Positions 52,622-61,295 of a stretch of 64,000 bases of DNA are shown here, one piece after another. The translations under genes and the position numbers were made by a program. Position 1 is the first letter of the stretch. Each line of letters starts with the position of its first letter. Source of the stretch: Pleurocapsa sp. PCC 7327 (GTDB taxonomy: Bacteria > Cyanobacteriota > Cyanobacteriia > Cyanobacteriales > Microcystaceae); NCBI RefSeq assembly GCF_000317025.1, contig NC_019689.1:695501-759500 (forward strand), read 5' to 3'. The notes under the pieces are model-generated. The model ran no database searches. It was not told the DNA's origin and worked only from the letters and a program-made list of their open reading frames with translations.

Positions 52622-52964
52622 ACAAAGATTTGTCAGTCAACCAGGAGATTTTCTGCAAATTCCTTCTAGATATAAATCCGGTGAAATTCAAGAGAATGAA
52701 CTTAAAAAGTTTATCAATGATCCTAGCTCAAAAGTCTACTCGGAGGCTTCCCAGCCAATAATCTATCGATGGAAAGAGTTACAAAAAGATTTTATTTACA
52801 TGTTAAATAAACGAAGACTGTCTAAACTTGAAAAGTATAAACTGGTTATTTTTAGGATGACAATAAGAAAAGAGTTTGGTTGCATTGATGATGTTAGAGG
52901 TCGTCTTTATCAAGCTCAAGAAATGGAAAGAATTTGGGAAATAGAACCAAAAAGAAATAGTTAA
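52614..52964 (+). CDS. hypothetical protein, 116 residues, starting inside a repeat
   Basis: A basic, helix-rich protein (EIQENELKKFINDPSSK, PIIYRWKELQKDFIYMLNKR) with no recognised family. Its ATG and first codons (MRGQR) are the last bases of the dispersed repeat, so the present start is either spurious or was created by insertion of the repeat. The true protein may begin later, e.g. at the codons for MLNKRRL. Ends 10 bases before a MITE-like element. It could be the 3' end of a broken gene. Confidence 0.45.
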   Translation: MRGQRFVSQPGDFLQIPSRYKSGEIQENELKKFINDPSSKVYSEASQPIIYRWKELQKDFIYMLNKRRLSKLEKYKLVIFRMTIRKEFGCIDDVRGRLYQAQEMERIWEIEPKRNS

Positions 52965-52973
52965 ATGTCTTTG

Positions 52974-53127
52974 AGAGGATGTGTGGAAAGTCCAAGATAA
53001 GTATACTTTGTCATTGGTCGCGCAATGAAATGGAGCGAAGAATCCTAATTTTTCGTTGAAGCTGAGATACTTCACTTCGCTGCCCTACGTTCGGCATGAC
53101 AAAAACTATACTTTTCAAACATCCTCT
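52974..53127. mobile_element. MITE-like element, about 154 bp
   Basis: Terminal inverted repeats AGAGGATGTGTGGAAAGT (52974-52991) and ACTTTTCAAACATCCTCT (53110-53127) match at 16 of 18 positions, and the inner bases AAGTATACTTTGTCAT continue the symmetry with small gaps. The interior contains a GTCATTG...CGCAATG and ACTTCGCTGCCC...GGCATGAC type unit, a sequence style seen in dispersed bacterial repeats. It has no coding capacity. No target duplication is evident. Confidence 0.65.
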
Positions 53128-53411
53128 AAAAGAAGCTTGCAACAATTTTGAGTTCAAAAAAGATAGACTCAATTAAGATATTATTAAAATATGATTGCGC
53201 TAATTAAAGATTAACTTAAAGTATTCAAGCTAGCTGATAGGTTACTTGGTTGTTTGATTACTGCTTGTTGAAGATAGCTGGCAAGGCAAGAATAGAATAT
53301 TGCTTGAACTAAACTATTCTGCCAGTCTTATCTTCTAGCCGCTATTATAGAAGATTGAACTTTAACTCTCCACAGAGATAAATTATTAAACTTTCTAATT
53401 GAAAAATTATT
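53128..53411. other. intergenic region upstream of der
   Basis: 284 bases, AT-rich, no gene. It must contain the der promoter. No clear terminator, operator or repeat apart from the adjacent MITE-like element. Confidence 0.4.
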
Positions 53412-54770
53412 ATGCCTCTTCCTATTGTTGCAATTATTGGACGACCGAATGTAGGGAAATCGACGCTGGTGAATAGACTGGCGGGCGACCAACAGGCAAT
53501 CGTACACGACGAACCGGGAATCACGCGCGATCGCACCTATCGTCCTGCCTTCTGGCGAGACAGAGAATTTCAGGTAGTCGATACGGGCGGCATCGTCTTT
53601 GACGAAGACACCGAATTTTTGCCCCTGATTCGCGAACAGGCAATGCTGGCACTAGCAGAAGCTTCCGCAGCCATTTTCGTCGTAGACGGACAAAGTGGTC
53701 CCACGACAGGCGATCGCGAAATTGCCGACTGGTTGCGCCAACAATCCGTCCCCGTCCTCTTAGCAGTCAATAAATGCGAATCTGTCGAACAGGGACTCGT
53801 TCAAGCTGCCGAATTTTGGGAGTTAGGATTGGGCGAACCCTATCCCATTTCTGCCATTCACGGCAACGGTACGGGCGAATTACTCGATGACTTGATTGCC
53901 TATCTTCCCCCGACAAGCGAACTGCCGGAAGTCCCAGAAATAAAAGTCGCTATCATCGGTCGTCCAAACGTGGGCAAATCCAGTCTACTCAATGCCCTGA
54001 CTGGAGAAAAACGCGCGATCGTCAGCCCGATTTCTGGCACCACTCGCGACGCGATCGATACCGTTATAGAGAGGAAGGGCAAAAATTACCGCTTGATTGA
54101 CACCGCTGGCATTCGCCGCAAAAAAAATGTCGATTACGGTGCAGAATTTTTCGGGATCAATCGCGCTTTTAAAGCCATTCGCCGTTCTGATGTCGTCCTC
54201 TTCGTCATCGATGTCCTCGATGGCGTAACCGATCAAGACTTAAAACTCGCCGGACGCATCATCGATGATGGCAAAGCTGCTGTTATTGTTGTCAATAAAT
54301 GGGATGCAGTCGAAAAAGACTCTTACACCATTTATGATTACCAAAAACTGATTCAAGACCGCCTCTATTTTATGGATTGGGCGGAAAAAATTTTTGTCAG
54401 CGCCATGACGGGGCAACGGGTTAACAAAATTCTCGATTTGATAGATACCGCTGCCGAAGAACACGGTCGCCGCGTCAGTACGGCAGTAATTAATGAAGTC
54501 CTTCAAGAAGCAATGAGTTGGCACTCTCCTCCTGCCACTCGACAAGGCAAGCAAGGAAGGATTTACTATGGCACTCAAGTCTCCACTAAACCTCCTACCA
54601 TTGCTTTATTTGTCAACGATCCCGATCGCTTTAACGACAATTACCGCCGCTACATCGAAGGGCAATTTCGACAGCAATTGGGCTTCACTGGAACGCCCAT
54701 CCGCTTGCTGTGGCGAGGCAAAAAAGCCCGTGAAGTAGAAGGTAGCATCAATCGGGCAACGAGGGTATAG
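53412..54770 (+). CDS. der: ribosome assembly GTPase Der (EngA)
   Basis: 452 residues with the unique double-GTPase architecture. G1 motifs GRPNVGKST at residue 10 and GRPNVGKSS at about 183; G3 DTGG and DTAG; G4 NKCE and NKWD; then the KH-like domain (about 355-440; [20 protein letters not shown]). Der acts in late assembly of the 50S subunit. The first G4 NKCE deviates slightly from NKxD but NK-x-(D/E) substitution is known in this domain. Monocistronic; a small minus-strand peptide gene follows. Confidence 0.97.
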   Translation: MPLPIVAIIGRPNVGKSTLVNRLAGDQQAIVHDEPGITRDRTYRPAFWRDREFQVVDTGGIVFDEDTEFLPLIREQAMLALAEASAAIFVVDGQSGPTTGDREIADWLRQQSVPVLLAVNKCESVEQGLVQAAEFWELGLGEPYPISAIHGNGTGELLDDLIAYLPPTSELPEVPEIKVAIIGRPNVGKSSLLNALTGEKRAIVSPISGTTRDAIDTVIERKGKNYRLIDTAGIRRKKNVDYGAEFFGINRAFKAIRRSDVVLFVIDVLDGVTDQDLKLAGRIIDDGKAAVIVVNKWDAVEKDSYTIYDYQKLIQDRLYFMDWAEKIFVSAMTGQRVNKILDLIDTAAEEHGRRVSTAVINEVLQEAMSWHSPPATRQGKQGRIYYGTQVSTKPPTIALFVNDPDRFNDNYRRYIEGQFRQQLGFTGTPIRLLWRGKKAREVEGSINRATRV

Positions 54771-54783
54771 TTAGCACTCACTC

Positions 54784-54897
54784 TCAAACGACAGGGGCAG
54801 AAGTAAAGACCAACCAAACCAGTATCGCCAGAATGAGGACGCAGATTTTAACGATGAGAAAAGTTAGGCTATCAGGATAGAGAAATGAGTTCAGCAT
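54784..54897 (-). CDS. small single-pass membrane protein, 37 residues
   Basis: ATG 54897 is preceded by a perfect GGAGG, five bases off, stronger than most ribosome binding sites in this window. The frame encodes 37 residues beginning MLNSFLYPDS, with one hydrophobic helix (LTFLIVKICVLILAILVWLV) and the tail FTSAPVV, then TGA. Cyanobacteria encode many tiny one-helix subunits of photosynthetic and respiratory complexes, and this has the right size and pattern, but it is not one I can name. It is convergent with der, 13 bases between stops. Confidence 0.6.
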   Translation of the reverse strand: MLNSFLYPDSLTFLIVKICVLILAILVWLVFTSAPVV

Positions 54898-55032
54898 TTT
54901 GCCCTCCTTTGCCAAGCTTGCCCAAGGAAGAGGGAATAGTCTAATTCTCCTCTATCTCCATCTTGCTTCCAAAAGCAGCAAAGGAAGGATGAAATTTATT
55001 AACCTTAATGTATAGAGGTTAATTCAACGGTT

Positions 55033-55344
55033 ATGGTCATAGAGTGGCTCAAATTTCGCGTTTCTCCCCAGTCGAGAGAAAAGTTTATTCAAAAGGACGA
55101 GGAAATTTGGACGGCAACGCTAGCTAAGTATCCCGGTTTTTTAGGCAAAGAAGTTTGGATTAATCCAAGCGCACCAGAAGAAATCGTTCTTGTGGCACGC
55201 TGGCAAACCCGCGAAGAGTGGAAAGCCATTCCTCAAAAGGATTTAGACGAAACCGAACGGCAATTCGCTCAAGCGATGGGCGAAGATAGATATCAGATGA
55301 TAGAAACCGGAGAATATCAGGTACGAAAGTTTCCAGCTAGTTGA
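55033..55344 (+). CDS. TIGR03792 family protein
   Basis: 103 residues. The beginning MVIEWLKFRVSPQSREKFIQ, then EEIWTATLAKYPGFLGKEVWIN and VLVARWQTREEWKAIP are characteristic of TIGR03792, a small family nearly confined to cyanobacteria with an ABM (antibiotic biosynthesis monooxygenase)-like dimeric alpha-beta barrel. No function is known. There is no cofactor motif. Monocistronic. Confidence 0.88.
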   Translation: MVIEWLKFRVSPQSREKFIQKDEEIWTATLAKYPGFLGKEVWINPSAPEEIVLVARWQTREEWKAIPQKDLDETERQFAQAMGEDRYQMIETGEYQVRKFPAS

Positions 55345-55453
55345 GCATTCAATCTCATACTATTTTGGATTTTGGATTGAGAAAGACTGATCCCATAAAG
55401 GTTTTAAAAATCCATCTGTAGCCAAGATTTTTCAAATTGGTATCATTTTTCCT

Positions 55454-55816
55454 ATGACTACTTGTCCTCGCTGTCATCAGTCCGTCGATGCAAAAGCCGT
55501 TCGCTGTCCCCATTGTTTTGCCGTCCTAAAAGCCTACGGTCATCCCGGAATTCCTCTCTATCAAACCACTGGAGAGACTTTTTTATGTGATAGTTGCCGC
55601 TATCACGAAGACGATACTTGCATCTTTCCCCAACGTCCCTACGCGAAAACCTGCACCATGTATCGGGATAAATTCGAACCAGTAGAAGCTGAGTTAAAGT
55701 CTCCTCTCTATCCGTCGGATGTGTGGGGTCGGTTTAAGACTTGGTGCCGCAGAAATAAAGGTTTATTGTTACTGATTGGGTTGATTGGAATTAGCATCCT
55801 GGTTGCAATAAGGTAA
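55454..55816 (+). CDS. zinc-ribbon protein with C-terminal membrane helix
   Basis: 120 residues. An N-terminal zinc ribbon (CPRCHQSVDAKAVRCPHC, two CxxC) is followed by a second Cys set (FLCDSCRYHEDDTC ... KTCTMYRDKF), a usual arrangement in a conserved cyanobacterial family. The C-terminus carries one membrane helix (GLLLLIGLIGISILVAI). Probably tail-anchored with the zinc domains in the cytoplasm; function unknown. It is followed by a strong terminator. Confidence 0.86.
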   Translation: MTTCPRCHQSVDAKAVRCPHCFAVLKAYGHPGIPLYQTTGETFLCDSCRYHEDDTCIFPQRPYAKTCTMYRDKFEPVEAELKSPLYPSDVWGRFKTWCRRNKGLLLLIGLIGISILVAIR

Positions 55817-55857
55817 ACCATCGCATAACCGTTTTCGATCCTAATGCCTGCGAACGT

Positions 55858-55904
55858 CTAGGGTAGGGGTTTAGCATTGTCAAATTCCTACCCTAGCCTT
55901 TTTT
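55858..55904 (+). terminator. intrinsic terminator of the zinc-ribbon gene
   Basis: Stem CTAGGGTAGG/CCTACCCTAG (10 bp perfect; 55858-55867 and 55887-55896), loop of 19 bases, then CC and TTTTTT (55899-55904). Strong rho-independent terminator on the plus strand, 42 bases after the stop codon. Confidence 0.88.
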
Positions 55905-56118
55905 AGATAGCTGGCTATTTATAAATTTTTGTAAAGAAATTGAATAATTTACGCGATCGCTCCCAATACACCTATAGCAAGCTCAATAGTTTGAATTTTT
56001 GCTAAAGCATTTGGCAGTTAAGAAATTCTAGATTACGATTGAAACATATTATTGCAGTATGGGTATTCAAGCAAGCTATCTATTGCCGATTTTATTTTCC
56101 AAAATTAACCGCTAAAAT
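55905..56118. other. promoter region of the NfeD-flotillin cluster
   Basis: About 210 AT-rich bases between a terminator and the NfeD-like gene, no gene. It should contain the promoter of the three-gene cluster. No clear known operator. Confidence 0.4.
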
Positions 56119-56472
56119 ATGAACCATCAGCTGATTGCAATAGCGATTATTTCAATCTTGATTGGAATATCGTGTGGTATTTTAATTGCTATTTTAATCA
56201 AAATCATACGAAGAAAACAAGAAGTAGATAGTCTCATCCGTCCCCGCAATATTGTCGGTTTATTTGGCACGGTAGAAGTTCCTTTCGATCGAGATAGTAA
56301 AGGAAAAATTAGAGTCAATATCAAAGGCTCGATCGTCGATTTTATTGCCATGACCGATCGACCCATAACCTTAAATAAAGGAGATAAAGTTTTCATTGTA
56401 GAAATGAAAGATAGTCGAGTTTGGGTTATTCCGGCTGAGGATTTAAAACTTGGTTACGATGCAGAAAATTAA
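56119..56472 (+). CDS. NfeD-like membrane protein
   Basis: 117 residues. One N-terminal membrane helix (IAIAIISILIGISCGILIAILI) is followed by a small OB-fold domain (IVGLFGTVEVPFDRDSKGKI, TLNKGDKVFIVEMKDSRVWVIP), as in the C-terminal part of NfeD proteins. NfeD-type proteins pair with flotillin/stomatin SPFH proteins in membrane microdomains, and here it stands directly before two flotillin-like genes (39 bases to the next start). The short form without protease domain is NfeD1b-like. Confidence 0.85.
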   Translation: MNHQLIAIAIISILIGISCGILIAILIKIIRRKQEVDSLIRPRNIVGLFGTVEVPFDRDSKGKIRVNIKGSIVDFIAMTDRPITLNKGDKVFIVEMKDSRVWVIPAEDLKLGYDAEN

Positions 56473-56511
56473 AACTCACTCAAAAGCTTTACAGAAGAAG
56501 GAGTATTACCA

Positions 56512-57903
56512 GTGAAATTCAACCAGGAATTGAAATCATCCTTTGAAGAAAAAACGATAGTATTGCAACTAGCTCAGCTCGAACAAAATTCGTCAATTAA
56601 TCAGCCTAGAAATAGTTTTGACGGGTTATTTTTTACTAGCATTCCCATTGCTTTATTAATTTTTGGTGCTATCGGGACTGTTTGGTTTCTTAACTCATTT
56701 TTGTGTATTTGCAAGCCCAATGAAGTTGTCATTATCTGCGGTAGAAAAAGACGATCTAAAGATGGGCAAGAAGTTGGGTATCGCGTCCTTTCAGGAGGGC
56801 GATCGATTCGGGTTCCAATTATCGAAACCGTCAAGCGAATGGACGTAACGACTATGCCCATTAGAGTTGAAATTCGCAATGCTTATTCTAAAGGAGGAAC
56901 GCCAATTAATATTCAGGCGATCGCTAACGTAAAAATATCTAGCAATCCCGATGTAGTTGGCAATGCGATCGAACGATTTCTCGATCGCGATCGTTCGGAA
57001 ATTATTCGCGTCGCCCAGGAAACTCTAGAAGGAAATTTACGCGGAGTTGTCGCCACTTTAACCCCAGAACAAGTCAATGAAGATCGCCTGAAATTTGCTG
57101 AAAGAATTACTTCGGGAGTGAGTAGCGATTTAATCAAACTAGGATTAGAAATCGACACCCTAAAAATTCAAAATGTCTCTGACGATGTGGATTATTTAAA
57201 TTCTCTGAGTCGAGAAAGAATTGCTCAAATTATCCGCGATGCAGAAATTGCCGAATCAAATGCCCTCAGTGAAGCAGAACAAATCGAAGCCGAATGCGAA
57301 GAAAAAGCTGAAGTGGCTAAAACTCAGGATCGAATCATCATTCTAGAACAAGAAAACGACCTGAGAAAAGTTAAAGCAAAACTCGAACAACAAGCCAAAA
57401 CTGAAGAAGAAATTACTACTGCCGCAGCGAAAGAAAAACGTGCCAAAGTCGAACAAAAATTACAAGCAATACGCGCAGAATTAGAACGCCTGCGACTGGA
57501 AGCCGATGAAGTTTTACCAGCCCAAGCACAAAAACAGGCACAAGAATTGCGGGCTAGAGGCGAAGCTTCCATCTTTGAAGAAAATGCCAAAGCAGCTGCA
57601 TTAGTAACGGAAATGCTATCGCAAGTTTGGCAAGAAACTGGTAGAGATGCATCAGAAATTTTCCTAATTCAGCAATTAGAAACTGTCCTAAAAGAAGCCG
57701 TTCAAATTCCCAGGCGACTGCATTTAGATAACATCAATGTTGTAGACAATGGCAACGGCAAATCGGTATCAACTCTCGTCAAAGTCTATCCAGAAATTGT
57801 CGCTCAGTTCCTAGAAAGCGTCAAACAAACCCTCGGCATCGATGTTGTTGGAACGCTGACTCGTAAAGATGAAAACGGACATCAGTTACCAGTAAATAAA
57901 TAA
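56512..57903 (+). CDS. flotillin-like SPFH protein, first copy
   Basis: 463 residues with a GTG start. A soluble N-terminal tail (about 1-35) leads to one membrane helix (SIPIALLIFGAIGTVWFLNSF), then the SPFH domain (about 60-230; NEVVIICGRKRRSKDGQEVGYRVLSGG, VRNAYSKGGTPINIQAIANVK, EGNLRGVVATLTPEQVNEDRL) and a long Glu/Ala-rich coiled coil (about 245-370). C-terminal tail about 390-463. Likely scaffolds membrane microdomains. It is the second gene of an NfeD-flotillin-flotillin operon. The N-terminal 35 residues are extra compared with the second copy. Confidence 0.92.
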   Translation: MKFNQELKSSFEEKTIVLQLAQLEQNSSINQPRNSFDGLFFTSIPIALLIFGAIGTVWFLNSFLCICKPNEVVIICGRKRRSKDGQEVGYRVLSGGRSIRVPIIETVKRMDVTTMPIRVEIRNAYSKGGTPINIQAIANVKISSNPDVVGNAIERFLDRDRSEIIRVAQETLEGNLRGVVATLTPEQVNEDRLKFAERITSGVSSDLIKLGLEIDTLKIQNVSDDVDYLNSLSRERIAQIIRDAEIAESNALSEAEQIEAECEEKAEVAKTQDRIIILEQENDLRKVKAKLEQQAKTEEEITTAAAKEKRAKVEQKLQAIRAELERLRLEADEVLPAQAQKQAQELRARGEASIFEENAKAAALVTEMLSQVWQETGRDASEIFLIQQLETVLKEAVQIPRRLHLDNINVVDNGNGKSVSTLVKVYPEIVAQFLESVKQTLGIDVVGTLTRKDENGHQLPVNK

Positions 57904-57938
57904 CCAAAGACAAATGACCAAGGATAAATCACAAAACT

Positions 57939-59228
57939 ATGGATATTCTGGCAATTTTATTAGGAATTTTTGGTCTTGGTACGGGGACAGGATACTTCGT
58001 ATTTCGGAACCTTTACTACATCTGCCAACCCAGCGAAGTTCTCATTTTTGCGGGTTCCAAAAAAAGAATTTCTAGCAGTAAAGAGGTTGGCTATCGCTTA
58101 GTCAAAGGAGGAAGTAGCTTCCGTACTCCCTTACTAGAACAAGCTTTCCGCATGGATTTAACCAATATGATTATTGACCTCAAAGTGGTCAATGCTTACT
58201 CAAAAGGAGGAATTCCTCTGACAGTAGAAGGTGTAGCCAACATCAAAATTGCCGGAGAAGAACCGACCATTCACAATGCGATCGAACGCCTTCTCGGAAA
58301 AAGTCGCAAGGAAATCGAACAGCTTGCCAAAGAAACCTTAGAGGGCAATTTACGAGGCGTATTAGCCAGCTTAACGCCCGAACAAGCTAATGAAGATCAG
58401 ATTGCCTTTGCTAAAAGCTTGCTAGAAGAAGCCGAAGATGACTTAGAAAAATTGGGCTTGGTCTTAGATAGCTTGCAAATTCAGAAAATCTCCGATGACG
58501 TGCGCTATCTCGATTCCATTGGACGCAAACAACAAGCAGATCTGTTAAGGGATGCGCGAATTGCGGAGGCAAAAGCCAAGGCAGAATCGATTATCAAAGA
58601 TTCCGCCAACAAGCGGGTTACTGCCTTGCGACGCATTCAACGAGATTTAGAAGTTGCCAAAGCCGATGCCCAAAAACGGGTGCGAGATGCCCAGACGAAG
58701 CGAGTCGCCATGGTTGCCGAGGTAGAATCCATCGTCTTGGCAGAAATCGCGCGAGTGCAAGCAGAAGTTGCCGTACAAACCGAACGAATCAAGCAAGTCG
58801 AACAGCAACTACAGGCAGATATCGTTGCCCCAGCAGAAGCGGAATGCAAGCGGGCAATTGCTAAAGCCCAGGGAAAGGCAGCAAAAATTGTCGAAGAAGG
58901 CAAAGCACAAGCAGAAGGAGCAAAACGCCTAGCCCAATCGTGGCAAGCAGCGGGGACAAGCGCCAAGGAAATCTACCTTTTGCAAAAACTAGAAGTTTTG
59001 ATGAAGATGATGGCAGCCAGCGTACCCGAAGTCGAAGTACAAAACGTAACGGTTATCGATGGTAACGATGGTAAGAATGTTGCCAAAATTGCCTCGTTTG
59101 CCGAACAGTTGCGCCAGGCAACAGGAGTAGACTTGGTGCAGCTGGCAAATCGGTTAGCTGGGGAGAAGCCTTCAAGTCAAGAAATCTTGACGCAACAGCC
59201 TCCCAATTTTAAAACATTAAAACCGTAA
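57939..59228 (+). CDS. flotillin-like SPFH protein, second copy
   Basis: 429 residues. N-terminal hydrophobic helix (ILAILLGIFGLGTGTGYFVF), SPFH domain (about 25-200; SEVLIFAGSKKRISSSKEVGYRL, VVNAYSKGGIPLTVEGVANIK, LEGNLRGVLASLTPEQANEDQ) and the Ala/Glu/Lys-rich coiled coil (about 205-345), tail rich in P and Q. Clearly a paralogue of the gene before it (the same YSKGG and TLEGNLRGV blocks), with 35 bases between them. Two different flotillins can form hetero-oligomeric rafts in eukaryotes; a similar pair is inferred here. Confidence 0.92.
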   Translation: MDILAILLGIFGLGTGTGYFVFRNLYYICQPSEVLIFAGSKKRISSSKEVGYRLVKGGSSFRTPLLEQAFRMDLTNMIIDLKVVNAYSKGGIPLTVEGVANIKIAGEEPTIHNAIERLLGKSRKEIEQLAKETLEGNLRGVLASLTPEQANEDQIAFAKSLLEEAEDDLEKLGLVLDSLQIQKISDDVRYLDSIGRKQQADLLRDARIAEAKAKAESIIKDSANKRVTALRRIQRDLEVAKADAQKRVRDAQTKRVAMVAEVESIVLAEIARVQAEVAVQTERIKQVEQQLQADIVAPAEAECKRAIAKAQGKAAKIVEEGKAQAEGAKRLAQSWQAAGTSAKEIYLLQKLEVLMKMMAASVPEVEVQNVTVIDGNDGKNVAKIASFAEQLRQATGVDLVQLANRLAGEKPSSQEILTQQPPNFKTLKP

Positions 59229-59233
59229 GGGGG

Positions 59234-59262
59234 AAAGGGGAAAGTTAAGCTCATCCCCTTTT
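59234..59262 (+). terminator. possible terminator of the flotillin operon
   Basis: AAAGGGGA (59234-59241) pairs with TCCCCTTT (59254-59261) across a 12-base loop and ends in a short T-rich run. It lies 6 bases after the second flotillin stop. Stem good, U-tract short. Confidence 0.45.
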
Positions 59263-59327
59263 CTTAGCGCGGGGGATTTCACGTCCTTCGTCATTTGTCA
59301 ATAGTCATTTGTCCTTTGTGCCAATGA

Positions 59328-61127
59328 CTATTGACAGTAATAAAGACTATAGTGATAGCCATAAACCTTACGTTTAAAATTAAGATTTCGAGCGCAGTTA
59401 CGGGCTTCTAATGCTTCTTGAGAAGTCGGAAAATTAACCAGCCACAATTGAAAAGGGCGGGCAAGTTGCGGTAGAACTTTATGAAGCGTTTGAGATGCCG
59501 TTGGGATATCTTCGTTTGCTTGGTGGGCTAAAAGAAATTGAGGGGAATAGACAATCGAATTTGGCGACAATCGCGCCATCTGCTTCTTCATTCTCTCAAA
59601 CTCCCAAGCCAATCCCATGATTTCTCCTGTTTGTTCGTGGGTTTTGTGAAGGTTGGCGATGAAGATGGGCGTATCTGGAGAGACGAGTCGATGTGCTTCG
59701 AGCATGGTAGTAACGACGAGATCGGGGCGATCGGGTTTCTGAAAACCAAAATCGCCAACAACCGTCAGCCCGCCCAATAAACTCATCAGCAAGACGGCGA
59801 CAACAGCACCTTTGCCTTGCGCGGGAAAATAGCGAGGAAGCTTAAAAGCAAGCCGCTTCTTCGGAGATTGTTGCCAAATTTGGGCAAGTACGGCTGCCAT
59901 CAACAAGATAACCGCAGGAAAATAGATAAATTGGTAGCGAGCAGCCAACGATAAATCCGTGCCCAGGGTGTAGGTGACGAGCAAAATTAACGCGATCGCG
60001 CCGACGATAAATCCCTCGAAAATCCTCATCTCCAAACGACTTGAATGCCCCTGGATTGGCGCTCGTAAGTAGCGAACGATCGCTGGCATCAACCAGCAGA
60101 GAAACAACAAGATAACAACAGCCGACGTTATAGTGACCGGGCGAGGCGTTCCCTCTACAGGAAGCAGAAAAAGCATCGTGATTATCCACAGCAGAAGTCG
60201 CCCGATTGGTTCGAGAAAAGCTATCCCTAAATGTTCGCCCCGATAAATCCAATCGACCAGCTTATCTTCAGGGATGGTGCGCCAAGCCGACAGCCAAACA
60301 GCGCCTCCTATCGCCGTCCCCGCCACAGCAGCGTAAATCCTCAGCCAATAGGAAGGAAATAACGCCGCCCAACCAGACTTTTTAATCGCTTCCATTTTTA
60401 AATCTGCCAGCCAAACTCCTATTAGAACTAGCATCTGAGCCATCAAGGTCAAAGCAAAAAAATAATGGGTAGCAATCCCCAAACTGTTGACTGCCACCCA
60501 AACCAAGACAATCCATATCGGTAAAGGAATGCGATCTCGAACGTGTCGCACGGCAACGATAAAGCAGACAAGCGAGGCAATAATCCATAGAATAGAAATG
60601 GTATAGTGACGAGATTCTTGCGCTAAATAGATCCCGAAAGGAGAAACAGCCATCAAAGCCGCAGCCAACTGAGCGACTAACAGCGAACGAAACGCCAGCC
60701 ACCCCAAACCGAACGCGGCAGGAATCGAAACAACCCCGAATAGAGCGCTCGGCGATCGCGCCGCCCACAGAGAAACTAAACTGCCTTCACTAGAAAAAAG
60801 CTTCAGCCACAGATGGGTTAGTACGAAGTAGAGAGGCGGATGGGTACTTTCCGCCATCAAGCGATCGATAACATCTCCCGGCTGAGTCGTTCCAGTGACT
60901 TGTAGCGGCTGCAACAGTTCTTGTGCAGAAATGACGCGATCGAGGGGAACTGTCCGAAAACTATGACCTAGACTGAAAACAATCGTTGCCCATTCATCAG
61001 ACCAAGGAGGCTTGAACTCTAGATGATAAAAGCGCAATCCAGTTCCCAGTGCCAGCCACCCTAAAAGCAACCATAGATGCAACCAAGCATTCCTATTTTT
61101 CAATCCGGGCGGGGTTAAGCTGGTCAT
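59328..61127 (-). CDS. GT39/ArnT-like membrane glycosyltransferase
   Basis: About 599 residues from ATG 61127, about 11 membrane helices. The first large periplasmic loop carries the conserved acidic/aromatic block (YHLEFKPPWSDEWATI, with D and E for metal or lipid-phosphate binding) and ESTHPPLYFVLTHLWLKLFS, followed by LARESRHY-type YLAQESRHYTI. The family (PMT/ArnT, YfhO) moves sugars from polyprenyl-phosphate donors onto lipids or proteins in the periplasm; the substrate is unknown. Convergent with the flotillin operon; divergent from glgX with a 168-base gap. Confidence 0.85.
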   Translation of the reverse strand: MTSLTPPGLKNRNAWLHLWLLLGWLALGTGLRFYHLEFKPPWSDEWATIVFSLGHSFRTVPLDRVISAQELLQPLQVTGTTQPGDVIDRLMAESTHPPLYFVLTHLWLKLFSSEGSLVSLWAARSPSALFGVVSIPAAFGLGWLAFRSLLVAQLAAALMAVSPFGIYLAQESRHYTISILWIIASLVCFIVAVRHVRDRIPLPIWIVLVWVAVNSLGIATHYFFALTLMAQMLVLIGVWLADLKMEAIKKSGWAALFPSYWLRIYAAVAGTAIGGAVWLSAWRTIPEDKLVDWIYRGEHLGIAFLEPIGRLLLWIITMLFLLPVEGTPRPVTITSAVVILLFLCWLMPAIVRYLRAPIQGHSSRLEMRIFEGFIVGAIALILLVTYTLGTDLSLAARYQFIYFPAVILLMAAVLAQIWQQSPKKRLAFKLPRYFPAQGKGAVVAVLLMSLLGGLTVVGDFGFQKPDRPDLVVTTMLEAHRLVSPDTPIFIANLHKTHEQTGEIMGLAWEFERMKKQMARLSPNSIVYSPQFLLAHQANEDIPTASQTLHKVLPQLARPFQLWLVNFPTSQEALEARNCARNLNFKRKVYGYHYSLYYCQ

Positions 61128-61147
61128 ATTCCAAACCTGGGACAGAA

Positions 61148-61177
61148 CTGTCAATTCATTGTAGAGGCTATTGACAG
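61148..61177. promoter_or_regulatory. inverted repeat between GT39-like gene and glgX
   Basis: CTGTCAAT (61148-61155) and ATTGACAG (61170-61177) are exact inverted copies with a 14-base spacer in the divergent promoter region. It could be an operator for one or both genes; no known regulator consensus is recognised. Confidence 0.35.
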
Positions 61178-61295
61178 AACAATTATCAATTGGCTTGCTC
61201 CTTATCTGATTTAAGCTTTTCCTCCAATCTAAATCGGTCGAGTCTCCTTAGAATGATGGTTAGGGGACAACCCTTGTATACATTAGTGAGAGGAA

